24,063 bases of DNA, taken from the NCBI GenBank assembly GCA_012964265.1, contig DTUH01000315.1:1-24063 (forward strand), read 5' to 3'. The number at the start of each line of letters is the position of its first letter. Positions within the stretch are counted from its first letter, which is position 1. Source of the DNA: Candidatus Lambdaproteobacteria bacterium. GTDB taxonomy: Bacteria; SAR324; NAC60-12. The notes under the pieces were generated by a model. It was not told the DNA's origin, made no database searches, and was given only the letters and a program-made list of their open reading frames with translations. The translations under genes were made by a program, and so were the position numbers. Below are positions 1 through 8,146 of the stretch, piece by piece.

Positions 1-1
1 G

Positions 2-52
2 CATTTACACTTGGACAAAATATCCGGTGCTGAAAAAATTACTGCTCAATAA
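2..52 (+). CDS. Possible 3' end of an upstream gene (partial)
   Basis: The frame beginning at base 2 is open from the window edge and encodes about 16 residues ending in TAA at 50-52. That stop shares its last base with the ATG of the next gene (TAATG), an arrangement typical of translationally coupled operon genes. Too little is visible to name a product. The frame beginning at base 3 is also open, to a TAG at 132-134, so the choice rests only on the stop/start overlap. Confidence 0.3.
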   Translation, partial: HLHLDKISGAEKITAQ

Positions 53-1110
53 TGAAAAAAAACTTATTTCACGTTGCTTTGAGTGCGTTATTTTTTATTG
101 GCGTAACATTTGCGATCACAACTTGTTCCCGTAGTGTCAACTACAATCCGGAGAAAAAACATCACGGCAAAAATAGTTTCAAAACAACTATCGATGTGGG
201 ATCTTTTGATTGGTATTTCATGATGTTCAAAGAAGGCTCATATCCTGCCATTGAACAAAAAGACATCGATTCCGTTTTAGCAAAAGTTGACTTATCGCAC
301 ATCAATTCCCCGTCTGAAATGCCTCGCGCAACTTGGATCGGACATGCAACCGTTTTGGTGCAACATCAAGGAGTTAATTTTCTGACTGATCCGCATTTAA
401 CAGATTATCCGTCTCCATTTGATTGGGGATCAAAGCGTTTCACACAGCCTGCGCTTACCTTTGAGGAAATGCCTAAGATTGATTTTATGGTAATTTCGCA
501 TAACCACTACGACCATTTGGATCACCGTACAGTTGATTTTTTTGGAAACTCTGTGATTTGGTTTGTGCCTTTGGGTTTGAAAACGTGGTTTTTGGAACGT
601 GGAATTGCTGCGGAAAAAGTGATTGAACTGGATTGGTGGGATTCGCATCAATTTGCAGAAAATATAAAAATCACTTTTGCACCAAATGTTCACTGGTCGA
701 AGCGCACACCTTGGGACACCAATAAAAGTTTATGGGGTTCATGGGCCGTTCAAATCGACGATTTTAATTCCTTGTTTGCCGGAGACACGGGTTACGACAA
801 AAAACTTTTCAAAAAAATTGGTGAAAAATTAGGTCCGTTTCAATTGGCCATGATTCCGATTGGAGCTTACGTGCCAAGATATTTCATGTCGTCGCAACAT
901 CTTGATCCGGCTCAAGCGGTTTTGGTTCATCAAGACCTTCGGGCACAAAAATCAGTGCCGATTCATTGGGCCACTTTTCAGCTTTCACATGAACCTTTTT
1001 TGGAACCTCCGGAATTGTTGGCCGAAACCATGAAAAAATTTGGACTTCCGAAGGAAAATTTTCGAGGATTGAAAATCGGAGAAACTATAGAAATTTCTTT
1101 CAATCAATAA
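52..1110 (+). CDS. NAPE-PLD-like metallo-beta-lactamase-fold hydrolase, membrane-anchored or exported
   Basis: This 352-aa protein has the metallo-beta-lactamase fold of the UlaG/NAPE-PLD branch, which hydrolyses phosphodiester or related bonds with a two-metal centre. The HxHxDH metal motif is at residues 150-155 (H150, H152, D154, H155), followed by a GDTG motif with D245 and a late PIHW motif. The N-terminus has a hydrophobic segment (about residues 5-22) followed by TTC with Cys25. This resembles a lipobox, but Thr before the Cys is not canonical, so it is either a lipoprotein or a signal anchor. There is no clear ribosome-binding site; the TAATG overlap suggests coupling to an upstream gene. 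The next gene begins 9 bases after the stop, so it probably belongs to the envelope-stress/efflux operon. The family is clear, the substrate is not. Confidence 0.85.
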   Translation: MKKNLFHVALSALFFIGVTFAITTCSRSVNYNPEKKHHGKNSFKTTIDVGSFDWYFMMFKEGSYPAIEQKDIDSVLAKVDLSHINSPSEMPRATWIGHATVLVQHQGVNFLTDPHLTDYPSPFDWGSKRFTQPALTFEEMPKIDFMVISHNHYDHLDHRTVDFFGNSVIWFVPLGLKTWFLERGIAAEKVIELDWWDSHQFAENIKITFAPNVHWSKRTPWDTNKSLWGSWAVQIDDFNSLFAGDTGYDKKLFKKIGEKLGPFQLAMIPIGAYVPRYFMSSQHLDPAQAVLVHQDLRAQKSVPIHWATFQLSHEPFLEPPELLAETMKKFGLPKENFRGLKIGETIEISFNQ

Positions 1111-1119
1111 ATAAACTTT

Positions 1120-1812
1120 ATGAATTCACGCATCTTAATCATCGATGACGATGAAAAACTAAATCGACTGCTGACAGTCTACCTTGGTAAAATGGGTTTT
1201 GAGGTGCTGACCGCGACGCTGCCAAGTCAAGGTTTGGAAAAACTGGAGAGTGAAGTTCCGGACCTGGTTATTTTGGACGTGATGCTTCCGGAGATGGACG
1301 GTTTTGAGGTTTGCCGCGCTATTCGGCAATCCAGCACAGTTCCTGTGATCATGCTTACCGCGCGAGGAGAAGTGATGGATCGCGTGGTGGGACTCGAACT
1401 TGGTGCGGATGATTATCTGCCGAAACCCTTCGAACCACGTGAACTGGTAGCACGGATTCAATCAGTATTGCGAAGGGTACAGGCTAAAAGCAGTTCCGGT
1501 GTGAAAAAAATTGGTAACCTCAGTATTGACTTTCACAAACTTGAGGTGACAGTTGACAACAAACCTGCCGGATTGACTTCCTCCGAATTTGAATGTCTCG
1601 TGTTGCTGGTAAAAAACTCCGGAAAAGTTTTGAATCGGGATCAAATCATTGAGCAGCTGCGCGGAATTGAATGGGACGCGTTCAATCGTTCAGTTGACAT
1701 TACCATGAGCCGTCTGCGTCAGAAATTGGGAGATGATCCAAAAAATCCACGTTTCATCAAAACAATATGGGGAACAGGATATTTGTTTATCGGAGGTGAA
1801 AATGAGGCTTGA
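1120..1812 (+). CDS. OmpR-family response regulator (CpxR-like)
   Basis: This 230-aa two-component response regulator has a receiver domain at about residues 4-115. Acidic pocket residues are D9-D11, the phospho-acceptor is D53 in the LDVMLPEMDG motif, and the switch residues are T80 and K102 (in LPKPF). The C-terminal winged-helix domain at about 128-225 has the usual SEF, DITMSRLRQKL and WGTGYLF motifs of OmpR/PhoB DNA-binding domains. It starts 9 bases after the hydrolase gene and overlaps the sensor kinase start by 11 bases. It is therefore the cognate partner of that kinase and probably controls the adjacent RND pump. No strong ribosome-binding site is visible. The exact orthologue (CpxR, RstA or other) cannot be settled here. 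Confidence 0.95.
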   Translation: MNSRILIIDDDEKLNRLLTVYLGKMGFEVLTATLPSQGLEKLESEVPDLVILDVMLPEMDGFEVCRAIRQSSTVPVIMLTARGEVMDRVVGLELGADDYLPKPFEPRELVARIQSVLRRVQAKSSSGVKKIGNLSIDFHKLEVTVDNKPAGLTSSEFECLVLLVKNSGKVLNRDQIIEQLRGIEWDAFNRSVDITMSRLRQKLGDDPKNPRFIKTIWGTGYLFIGGENEA

Positions 1813-3178
1813 ATGGCTTAAACGCCCCTTCAATTCAGTTTTTACTAAATTGATTACAGTTATGCTGTTTTCAGGAAGTTTGCTGGTGATTGGAATATCC
1901 GCAATAAGCTGGCACGGTTTCCGGGAAAATCAGAGAAATTTTTTCCGTAACAATCTGGCGCAATACGGTACTTATCTTGTCAGGGATTTAGAGGAAAACC
2001 TTAATTTGGATCATGCACTCGAATTATCCCGGCGTTTGTTTTTGATTATCCGCTACGAAGGTGAAAATAATTCTTGGCAAACCGCTTCCGGAATTCCACC
2101 TTTGGAAAAAGTACATTTCCGAAAATGGACAAATAAATCCGAAAATCCTTTCCGGCTTATTACCCAGTCGAAACAGCCTACCGTTGTAAATGTACTATTT
2201 GGACGCTATAAGAGGCAAGGTGTCGTGACGGTGCAAACAAATAATGGTCGTTTCATTTTTGCCGAAATCGTTGATGACTGGCACGGTATCAGTTTTGCTC
2301 TTCCCTGGATCATTGCTGTTTTGGGATTGGTTGGGCTGGTTTTAACTGTAACATGGTTGTCGCTGCGCTGGATCATGAAACCGATAAACTGGCTTTCTGA
2401 AGGAGTGTCTGCATTGGGTGAAGGAAATTTAGAACATCGGTTGCCGGAAAAACGCGGGGACGAACTGGGAAATTTGGCGCGTGCCTTCAACCGCATGTCT
2501 GAAAGTCTACGGGAAATGCTGACTGCGCGCGAGCAACTTTTGCTTGATGTGAGCCATGAATTGCGCTCACCATTGACACGTATGAAAGTCGCACTTGAAT
2601 TCATTCCGGAAAATTCATCTCGCGACAGCTTACAAAGCGATGTACAGGAAATGGAGCAGATGGTGACTGAGATTTTGGAAACCGCCCGTCTGAAAAGTGA
2701 ATATGGCAAACTTGATCGGCAGCCCACGGATTTAGGCCTGTTAATTCAAGAAGCATGTTTGCAGTTTAAGGGAAAAATACCTGGAATCAAATTTGAAAAT
2801 TCTGTCGAAAAATGCATAGCTCAAGTGGATGTGGAACAAATCCAGACAGTCTTAAAAAACTTGCTCGCCAATGCGCTTAAATATTCTTTGCCTGAAAATG
2901 ATCCGATTAAAGTTCGTTTGAGAAGGAATGATTCCGGAATGCAGCTCGATATTCAAGATTATGGACAAGGAATTCCGGAGGAAGAGATGGATTTGATTTT
3001 TGAACCGTTTTATCGAATTGACAAGTCGCGCAACAAAAATACAGGCGGTTATGGACTTGGACTGAATCTGTGCAAAACAATTATTGAAGCACACGGCGGC
3101 ACAATTTCTGTGCAAAGCAAAATAGGAGAAGGTACGAGGTTTTCTTTGCATTTTCCCAATTCTACTTCAACTATTTAA
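1802..3178 (+). CDS. Membrane sensor histidine kinase (CpxA-like)
   Basis: This is the sensor partner of the response regulator: it autophosphorylates on a histidine and passes the phosphate on. I chose the ATG at 1802 (458 aa) over an in-frame ATG at 1733 because GGAGGTG lies just upstream and the overlap with the regulator is then only 11 bases. Order: TM1 about 17-37; a periplasmic sensor of about 125 residues; TM2 about 167-190; HAMP about 190-243; HisKA with H252 in DVSHELRSPLTR; HATPase_c with N357 (N box), D386 in DYGQGIP, the F box FEPFYRID and the G2 box GGYGLGLNL. The HELRSPLTR motif and the layout resemble CpxA, whose role is envelope stress sensing. The ligand is unknown. Confidence 0.95.
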   Translation: MRLEWLKRPFNSVFTKLITVMLFSGSLLVIGISAISWHGFRENQRNFFRNNLAQYGTYLVRDLEENLNLDHALELSRRLFLIIRYEGENNSWQTASGIPPLEKVHFRKWTNKSENPFRLITQSKQPTVVNVLFGRYKRQGVVTVQTNNGRFIFAEIVDDWHGISFALPWIIAVLGLVGLVLTVTWLSLRWIMKPINWLSEGVSALGEGNLEHRLPEKRGDELGNLARAFNRMSESLREMLTAREQLLLDVSHELRSPLTRMKVALEFIPENSSRDSLQSDVQEMEQMVTEILETARLKSEYGKLDRQPTDLGLLIQEACLQFKGKIPGIKFENSVEKCIAQVDVEQIQTVLKNLLANALKYSLPENDPIKVRLRRNDSGMQLDIQDYGQGIPEEEMDLIFEPFYRIDKSRNKNTGGYGLGLNLCKTIIEAHGGTISVQSKIGEGTRFSLHFPNSTSTI

Positions 3179-3190
3179 CTGAATTTTTTT

Positions 3191-4441
3191 ATGTGGAAAA
3201 CAATCTTTAATTTAAAATTCTGGATTCCAGTTCTGGTACTCGGTTTAGGAACAGGGATCACAATGGCACTGTTAAAAAACAAACCAACCGCCCGCAAAAA
3301 ACCTAATTTTCAGCGTGGAACTTTAGTAGAAGTAATAGAGGCAACCTTATCCAATCCACAAATTGAAGTACGTACTCACGGACGTGTACGCGCAGCCCAA
3401 AAAGTGGTGTTGAGCGCACGCATCGGCGGAGAAGTGATTTGGATTAGTCAGAATTTAAGTGAAGGACGTTTCTTTAAAAAAGATGAAATACTTTTGAGCA
3501 TTGGAATCCGGCAGTCACAATCACGTTTGAAAGCACCGTTCAACGGTGTGGTACAGGTTAAAAATGTAGACTTGGGACAATACGTAAATCCGGGGACACA
3601 GTTGGCGACATTACTTGGCAGCGATAACGCTGAAGTTGTGATCGACTTGCCGATGGGGCGAATGGATTGGCTGCCTCAGCGATTGCCTACAGTACTTCCG
3701 GATAATGCTACAGAACAGGGTACCGGACTTGTATCCGGAGGAAATCAGTATCAAATTCCTGCAGCAGTTTCTTTAGCAGGAATGAATACAGCATCAGTTT
3801 GGCCGGCAACGGTAAAACGATACTTGCTTGAACTTACACCACGCGGAATGATGGTGCAATTGATCGCGGAAGTGCAGGATCCTTTCAGGCTGAAAAATAC
3901 GGGTTTAATAAAAATAAAAGAAAATTCCGTAAGCGGAGTTGTAAAAATAAATCAGTTTGAAACCTTTAAAGAGGAAATTACGGAAAAACCGAAATTCTCA
4001 AATATCCCTCTTTTTCTGGGAGCATTTGTGGATGTCAGAATTCCGGGGAGGCAACTCGAAAATGTGGTTAAAATTCCGGCGCAAGCCCTGCGTGATCGGG
4101 ATACCATTTGGATTGCCTCAGATACGCTGGGCCAGGACTCCGCTGCGGGGAGGATCGAACTTCGGGTTCGGCGAGTCCAAATTGCTCATATTGATCAAGA
4201 TAATGTCTTTCTTTCAGGAGGTATAAAACCCGGAGAACGAATAATCACCTCACCGATAAAGGGTGCCGCAAATGGACTCAAAATCAGGATTGCGGGAAAT
4301 ACTAAAGAACTCGGAAAACAGGTTGAGGAAGGGAATAAAAGAAAATGGAAACGGCAAGGAAAACGAAAGGAAGGTGGAATGAATGGTTCGTGGAAAAAAC
4401 GGGCTGAACAAAATGGAGCAGCACATAAGGAGAACAAATGA
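3191..4441 (+). CDS. RND efflux periplasmic adaptor (HlyD/MFP family) lacking the alpha-hairpin
   Basis: This 416-aa membrane-fusion protein would link the inner-membrane RND pump to the outer membrane exit duct. It has an N-terminal membrane segment at about 10-28, a first lipoyl half-motif at about 68-104, a second beginning SRLKAPFNGVV at about 111-145, then beta-barrel and membrane-proximal domains. In usual family members a coiled-coil hairpin of tens of residues separates the two lipoyl halves. Here only about six residues (105-110) join them. Extra segments are visible at about 166-206 and 233-275, and the last 45 residues are lysine- and glutamate-rich. It starts 12 bases after the kinase and overlaps the pump start by four bases (ATGA). 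No outer membrane factor is encoded nearby. The family is certain; how it docks is not. Confidence 0.88.
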   Translation: MWKTIFNLKFWIPVLVLGLGTGITMALLKNKPTARKKPNFQRGTLVEVIEATLSNPQIEVRTHGRVRAAQKVVLSARIGGEVIWISQNLSEGRFFKKDEILLSIGIRQSQSRLKAPFNGVVQVKNVDLGQYVNPGTQLATLLGSDNAEVVIDLPMGRMDWLPQRLPTVLPDNATEQGTGLVSGGNQYQIPAAVSLAGMNTASVWPATVKRYLLELTPRGMMVQLIAEVQDPFRLKNTGLIKIKENSVSGVVKINQFETFKEEITEKPKFSNIPLFLGAFVDVRIPGRQLENVVKIPAQALRDRDTIWIASDTLGQDSAAGRIELRVRRVQIAHIDQDNVFLSGGIKPGERIITSPIKGAANGLKIRIAGNTKELGKQVEEGNKRKWKRQGKRKEGGMNGSWKKRAEQNGAAHKENK

Positions 4442-7400
4442 TTCGCTGGATGGCAGAACATAAAGTAGCGTCAAATTTGTTGATGCTGATCATCCTGCTT
4501 GCGGGTGCAATGGGGGTGATGAATATCAAACAGGAAGTTTTTCCGGAATTTGAACTGGGTTTTATTATCGTTGCTGTTCCTTATTCCGGAGCTACTCCGG
4601 ATGAGATTGAAGAGTCGATCTTGCTACCGATTGAAGATTCTGTTGCGGGAATTACCGGCATCAAAAAAATCACGGGAACGGCCAGAGAAGGCATGGGCAG
4701 TTTGCGTATTGAATTGGAAAATGACGCCGACCAGCAAAGGGTCTTTGACGATGTAAAATCCGCAGTGGAACGCATGACAATCCTTCCGGATGAAGCTGAT
4801 GATCCTCAAATTCAGCTGCCGAGAATCCGGAGGGTAGTGCTGAATATAGCGCTGTATGGCGATGCGCCGGCGCGCTCCCTGATTCAACTGGCGCAGATGT
4901 TCCGGGATTCTTTATTGACTCATCCTGACGTCACACAAGTTGATGTGGAACAACCAAGAGGTTTTGAAATCACACTTGAAATTTCTAACACAACTTTGCA
5001 GCAGCACGCGCTGACTCTGGATCAAATTTCAGGTATTATCCGTCAGGCCACGCTTGATCTTCCTGGAGGAAAAATTCAAACGGTTGGCGGCGATCTCCTG
5101 ATCCGTACCAAAGAACGCCGCTATACAGCTGCAGAATACGCGGACATACCTTTGCTGACCACCGATCAGGGAATTTTGCGGCTTGGAGACATTGCTCAGA
5201 TCACCGACGGTTTTGAAGAATCCGAAACTCGCTCCCGCTATGACGGAAAACCGGCCGAGCGCATTATGGTTTACCGAGTCGGTACGCAAACTCCAAGTGA
5301 CGTTTCGAAAGCGGTGCGTTCAAAACTGAAGGAGTTGGAGGGACAGCTTCCCTCCAGTGTCAAAATGCAAATTGTAAATGATTCTTCATTGATTTTACAG
5401 GATCGAATTGATTTGTTGATGCGTAATCTTTGGCTTGGACTCGGTTTGGTCTTTTTAACCTTAGCACTGTTTCTGCGGATTGATTTATCTTTTTGGATTA
5501 TGATGGGCATACCATTGAGTTTTGCGGGAGCGATGATCGCCATGCCTGTAATGGATGCGAGCATCAACATGATTTCCCTGTTTGCCTTTATTTTGGTTTT
5601 GGGAATAGTAGTGGATGACGCGATCGTAGTAGGCGAAAATATCTTCGCGCATCAGGAAATGAATAAATCTTCTTTACGAGCCGCAGTGGATGGAACGATT
5701 GAAATTGGACCGCCAGTGTTGATTACAATTCTGACCACCATTGCTGCTTTTATACCGATTTATTTTATTCCGGGATTGACCGGAAATATATTTAGAAATA
5801 TTCCGAATGTGCTGATTGTGGTTTTGTTGTTTTCACTGGTGGAAGCGATGTTTATTCTTCCCGGACATCTTTCCCATGTGAATCGGGTCATTAACTGGAT
5901 TCTTGCTCCATTGGGAAAACTTTTGGAAATTCCGCGTCACTTTTTCAGCAGCGGACTTGTCTGGTTTTCAAACAAGCCCTACCGCGCAATTCTGGAAAAG
6001 GGAATAACTTACCGTTACTCAATCCTGGCACTCGGATTCTTTTTCATCCTGCTTTGTGTGGGATTAGTAGTTGGCGGACACATGCGCTTCACCTTCTTTC
6101 CTAAAATAGATCGCGATACAATTGCTGTTACAGCGCGCATGCCCTTTGGCACACCGGCCTATGTCAGTCGTGGAATCGAAGAAAAAATGTTAAACTCCGC
6201 AGAAGCCCTGCTGCGTGAATATGAAGCAGAAGTGGGACATCCGGTGCATGACGGAATTTACAGCACAGTTGGAAGAGGGGGAGGCCACAAGACTTCTGTG
6301 AGGGTTTTCTTAAAGCCGATCAATGAGCGAGGCTTTGCCTCAGTTGAATTTTCACGCAGATGGAGAAAGAGCATGGGTGATGTACCCGGAATTGAAGCCC
6401 TCAATATTCGCGCCCGTCACAGCATGGGCTCCAATTATGATATTGATCTGCAGCTCAGTCATCCGGACACCTCAAAATTGTTACACATCGTGGAGCAATT
6501 CAAGGAAAAATTAGGTGAATATCCTGGAGTGAGTAACATCGAAGACAGTACGGAAGACGGTAAACGTGAGGTTCAATTGAGTCTCAGGCCTGCCGGACGT
6601 ACTCTTGGTTTGAGTACGCAGGAATTGACTAAACAAGTTCGCGCTGCATTTCAGGGAGTGGAAGTTTTTAAACTATTGCGCAGCAGTGACGAAATCAGTG
6701 TAAAACTTCGCTTGCCCTTGGAGCAACGCCGATACCTGCGTGACCTGGAAGATATGGTAATTTTAGCTCCGGGTGGTGAACGTTTGCCTCTAGGCCAGGT
6801 GGCAGAACTGAAATACGGCAAGTCATACAGCGCCATTCGACGTGTGGATAGCCGGCGTATCGTAAGCGTAAGGGCACTGGTTGATTCAGGAATTTCAAAT
6901 ACCGGTGAAATCGTACTCTCACTCAAGAAAGAATTGCTGCCGGAAATAATGATGCAGTCACCACAACTGCAATATTCTTTTCAGGGTGCAAGTCATGCCC
7001 AAACCAACACCATGGCTGGAGTTAAGGATGGTGGGATAGTAGCACTGTTATTGATTTACTGCTTGCTGGCTCTCCAATTCCGTAGTTATTTTCAGCCTTT
7101 CATTATCATGACGGCAATTCCATTTGGCTTGGTTGGAGCCTTGCTCGGGCATCTGCTTATGGGATACAACCTTAGCATTATCAGTGTTTTGGGAATGGTG
7201 GCGCTCACCGGAATTGTGGTCAATGACTCACTGATTTTAGTGGACTTTATCAACCGTGGACGTGATTCAGGAGTACCTGTTCGGAAAGCAGTTGTGGATG
7301 CAGGTATTCGCCGCTTTCGTCCAATTTTACTAACTACGCTCACGACTTTTTTCGGTTTACTCCCCATGATATTTGAGCAGTCACTGCAAGCACGATTCCT

Positions 7401-7554
7401 GATACCAATGGCGATAAGTCTGGCTTTTGGGGTACTGTTTTCGACCTTTGTTATTCTCGTTTTGATTCCAACGCTTTACATGATTTTGGAAGATTTCAAA
7501 GGACTTTTCTGGAAGGAACCGAAAAAAGTGGGTGTTGAAACAGAAATTGCTTAA
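4438..7554 (+). CDS. RND-family efflux transporter, inner-membrane pump (AcrB/HAE type)
   Basis: This 1038-aa protein is full length for an AcrB-type resistance-nodulation-division pump driven by the proton gradient. TM1 is at the N-terminus (about 10-30). It has two large periplasmic porter/docking regions and 12 expected membrane helices in two repeats. The TM4 proton-relay aspartates are present (D393 and D394 in VVDDAIVVGENI). In TM10 the position that is lysine in AcrB (K940) aligns with N929 in VVNDSLILVDF, a variant found in an RND subgroup distinct from AcrB. The start is set by AAGGAG seven bases upstream, inside the adaptor gene. The four-base overlap indicates coupled translation with the adaptor. 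Substrate cannot be inferred; drugs, lipids or envelope-damage products are all possible. Confidence 0.95.
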   Translation: MIRWMAEHKVASNLLMLIILLAGAMGVMNIKQEVFPEFELGFIIVAVPYSGATPDEIEESILLPIEDSVAGITGIKKITGTAREGMGSLRIELENDADQQRVFDDVKSAVERMTILPDEADDPQIQLPRIRRVVLNIALYGDAPARSLIQLAQMFRDSLLTHPDVTQVDVEQPRGFEITLEISNTTLQQHALTLDQISGIIRQATLDLPGGKIQTVGGDLLIRTKERRYTAAEYADIPLLTTDQGILRLGDIAQITDGFEESETRSRYDGKPAERIMVYRVGTQTPSDVSKAVRSKLKELEGQLPSSVKMQIVNDSSLILQDRIDLLMRNLWLGLGLVFLTLALFLRIDLSFWIMMGIPLSFAGAMIAMPVMDASINMISLFAFILVLGIVVDDAIVVGENIFAHQEMNKSSLRAAVDGTIEIGPPVLITILTTIAAFIPIYFIPGLTGNIFRNIPNVLIVVLLFSLVEAMFILPGHLSHVNRVINWILAPLGKLLEIPRHFFSSGLVWFSNKPYRAILEKGITYRYSILALGFFFILLCVGLVVGGHMRFTFFPKIDRDTIAVTARMPFGTPAYVSRGIEEKMLNSAEALLREYEAEVGHPVHDGIYSTVGRGGGHKTSVRVFLKPINERGFASVEFSRRWRKSMGDVPGIEALNIRARHSMGSNYDIDLQLSHPDTSKLLHIVEQFKEKLGEYPGVSNIEDSTEDGKREVQLSLRPAGRTLGLSTQELTKQVRAAFQGVEVFKLLRSSDEISVKLRLPLEQRRYLRDLEDMVILAPGGERLPLGQVAELKYGKSYSAIRRVDSRRIVSVRALVDSGISNTGEIVLSLKKELLPEIMMQSPQLQYSFQGASHAQTNTMAGVKDGGIVALLLIYCLLALQFRSYFQPFIIMTAIPFGLVGALLGHLLMGYNLSIISVLGMVALTGIVVNDSLILVDFINRGRDSGVPVRKAVVDAGIRRFRPILLTTLTTFFGLLPMIFEQSLQARFLIPMAISLAFGVLFSTFVILVLIPTLYMILEDFKGLFWKEPKKVGVETEIA

Positions 7555-7654
7555 CTCAAGTTAGTAAATTTATTGCTCCTCTTTTGGATAAATTGGGTTT
7601 GAAAATTTGCAGGATTAATATAGAAGATAAATGTGAATTCAGAAGCGCCTTCAC

Positions 7655-8143
7655 TCAAAAGGGATAGCCAACAAAAAAGGTCGTTTGTCCGCCTTCGTCC
7701 TTGCTGAAGCCTCTATCGATGCGGACGATAATGGTATTGAAAATGAAGCGTGTACCGACTCCATAAGACGTTCGCAAGTTTTGCCAAAGATCTGCCCTGT
7801 TATTTGCAACAGTTCCTTCCTCATAGAAAAACGCCATTTGAAATCCGGCAAACGTTCCTTTTTCAAGTAAAAAGTTGAATGAATCCTGTGATTCGTGCAA
7901 ATACCAACGGAATTCCGCCCCTCTAAAATTTGAGTAGCTGTCGTAAAATCGATTGGTACGATATCCACGCAAACGATTAGTTCCCCCCAAAGAAGTCGCT
8001 TTTCAATTTTCGGCCTCGGCGAGTTGTCTAGCGTAAAGTTCATCGAGAATAGGCTGACATCCGGCACTTGCTCCAGAAGGACAAACAAACTGGCTTTTGT
8101 CAACGGTTCCTTTTTTGACGACTGTAGACTGTGAAAAACACTT
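7655..8143 (-). pseudogene. Remnant of an Omp85/BamA-like outer membrane beta-barrel (3' end only, frameshifted)
   Basis: The minus-strand frame ending at 7655 encodes the typical C-terminal part of a bacterial surface antigen (D15/Omp85) barrel. It has LGGTNRLRGYR near its start (about 7990), then FRGAEFRWYLHE, FYEEGTV and SYGVGTRF strands, and ends in a terminal Phe as outer membrane barrels do. Upstream of about 8003 this frame meets a stop. The reading can continue in another frame (with VPDVSLF, NFTLDNSP) if one base is restored in the A run at about 8000-8003. That frame closes at 8144, and just beyond it the carotenoid oxygenase gene ends. An intact Omp85 protein is several hundred residues, so at least the N-terminal POTRA part and most of the barrel are missing. 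It is most likely dead. A single-base assembly error could explain the frameshift but not the truncation. Confidence 0.7.
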
Positions 8144-8146
8144 TAA

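Noticed and set aside
1733..1801. Longer sensor kinase from the ATG at 1733.
   Set aside because: It would overlap the response regulator by 80 bases, adds 23 residues foreign to kinases, and the ATG at 1802 has a GGAGGTG site.
2206..2727. A 173-codon open frame on the minus strand inside the sensor kinase gene.
   Set aside because: It lies opposite conserved HAMP and HisKA codons and its translation has no domain character, so it is a shadow of the kinase gene.
7555..7654. Terminator after the RND pump gene.
   Set aside because: No stem longer than four pairs with a following T run could be found in this 100-base gap.
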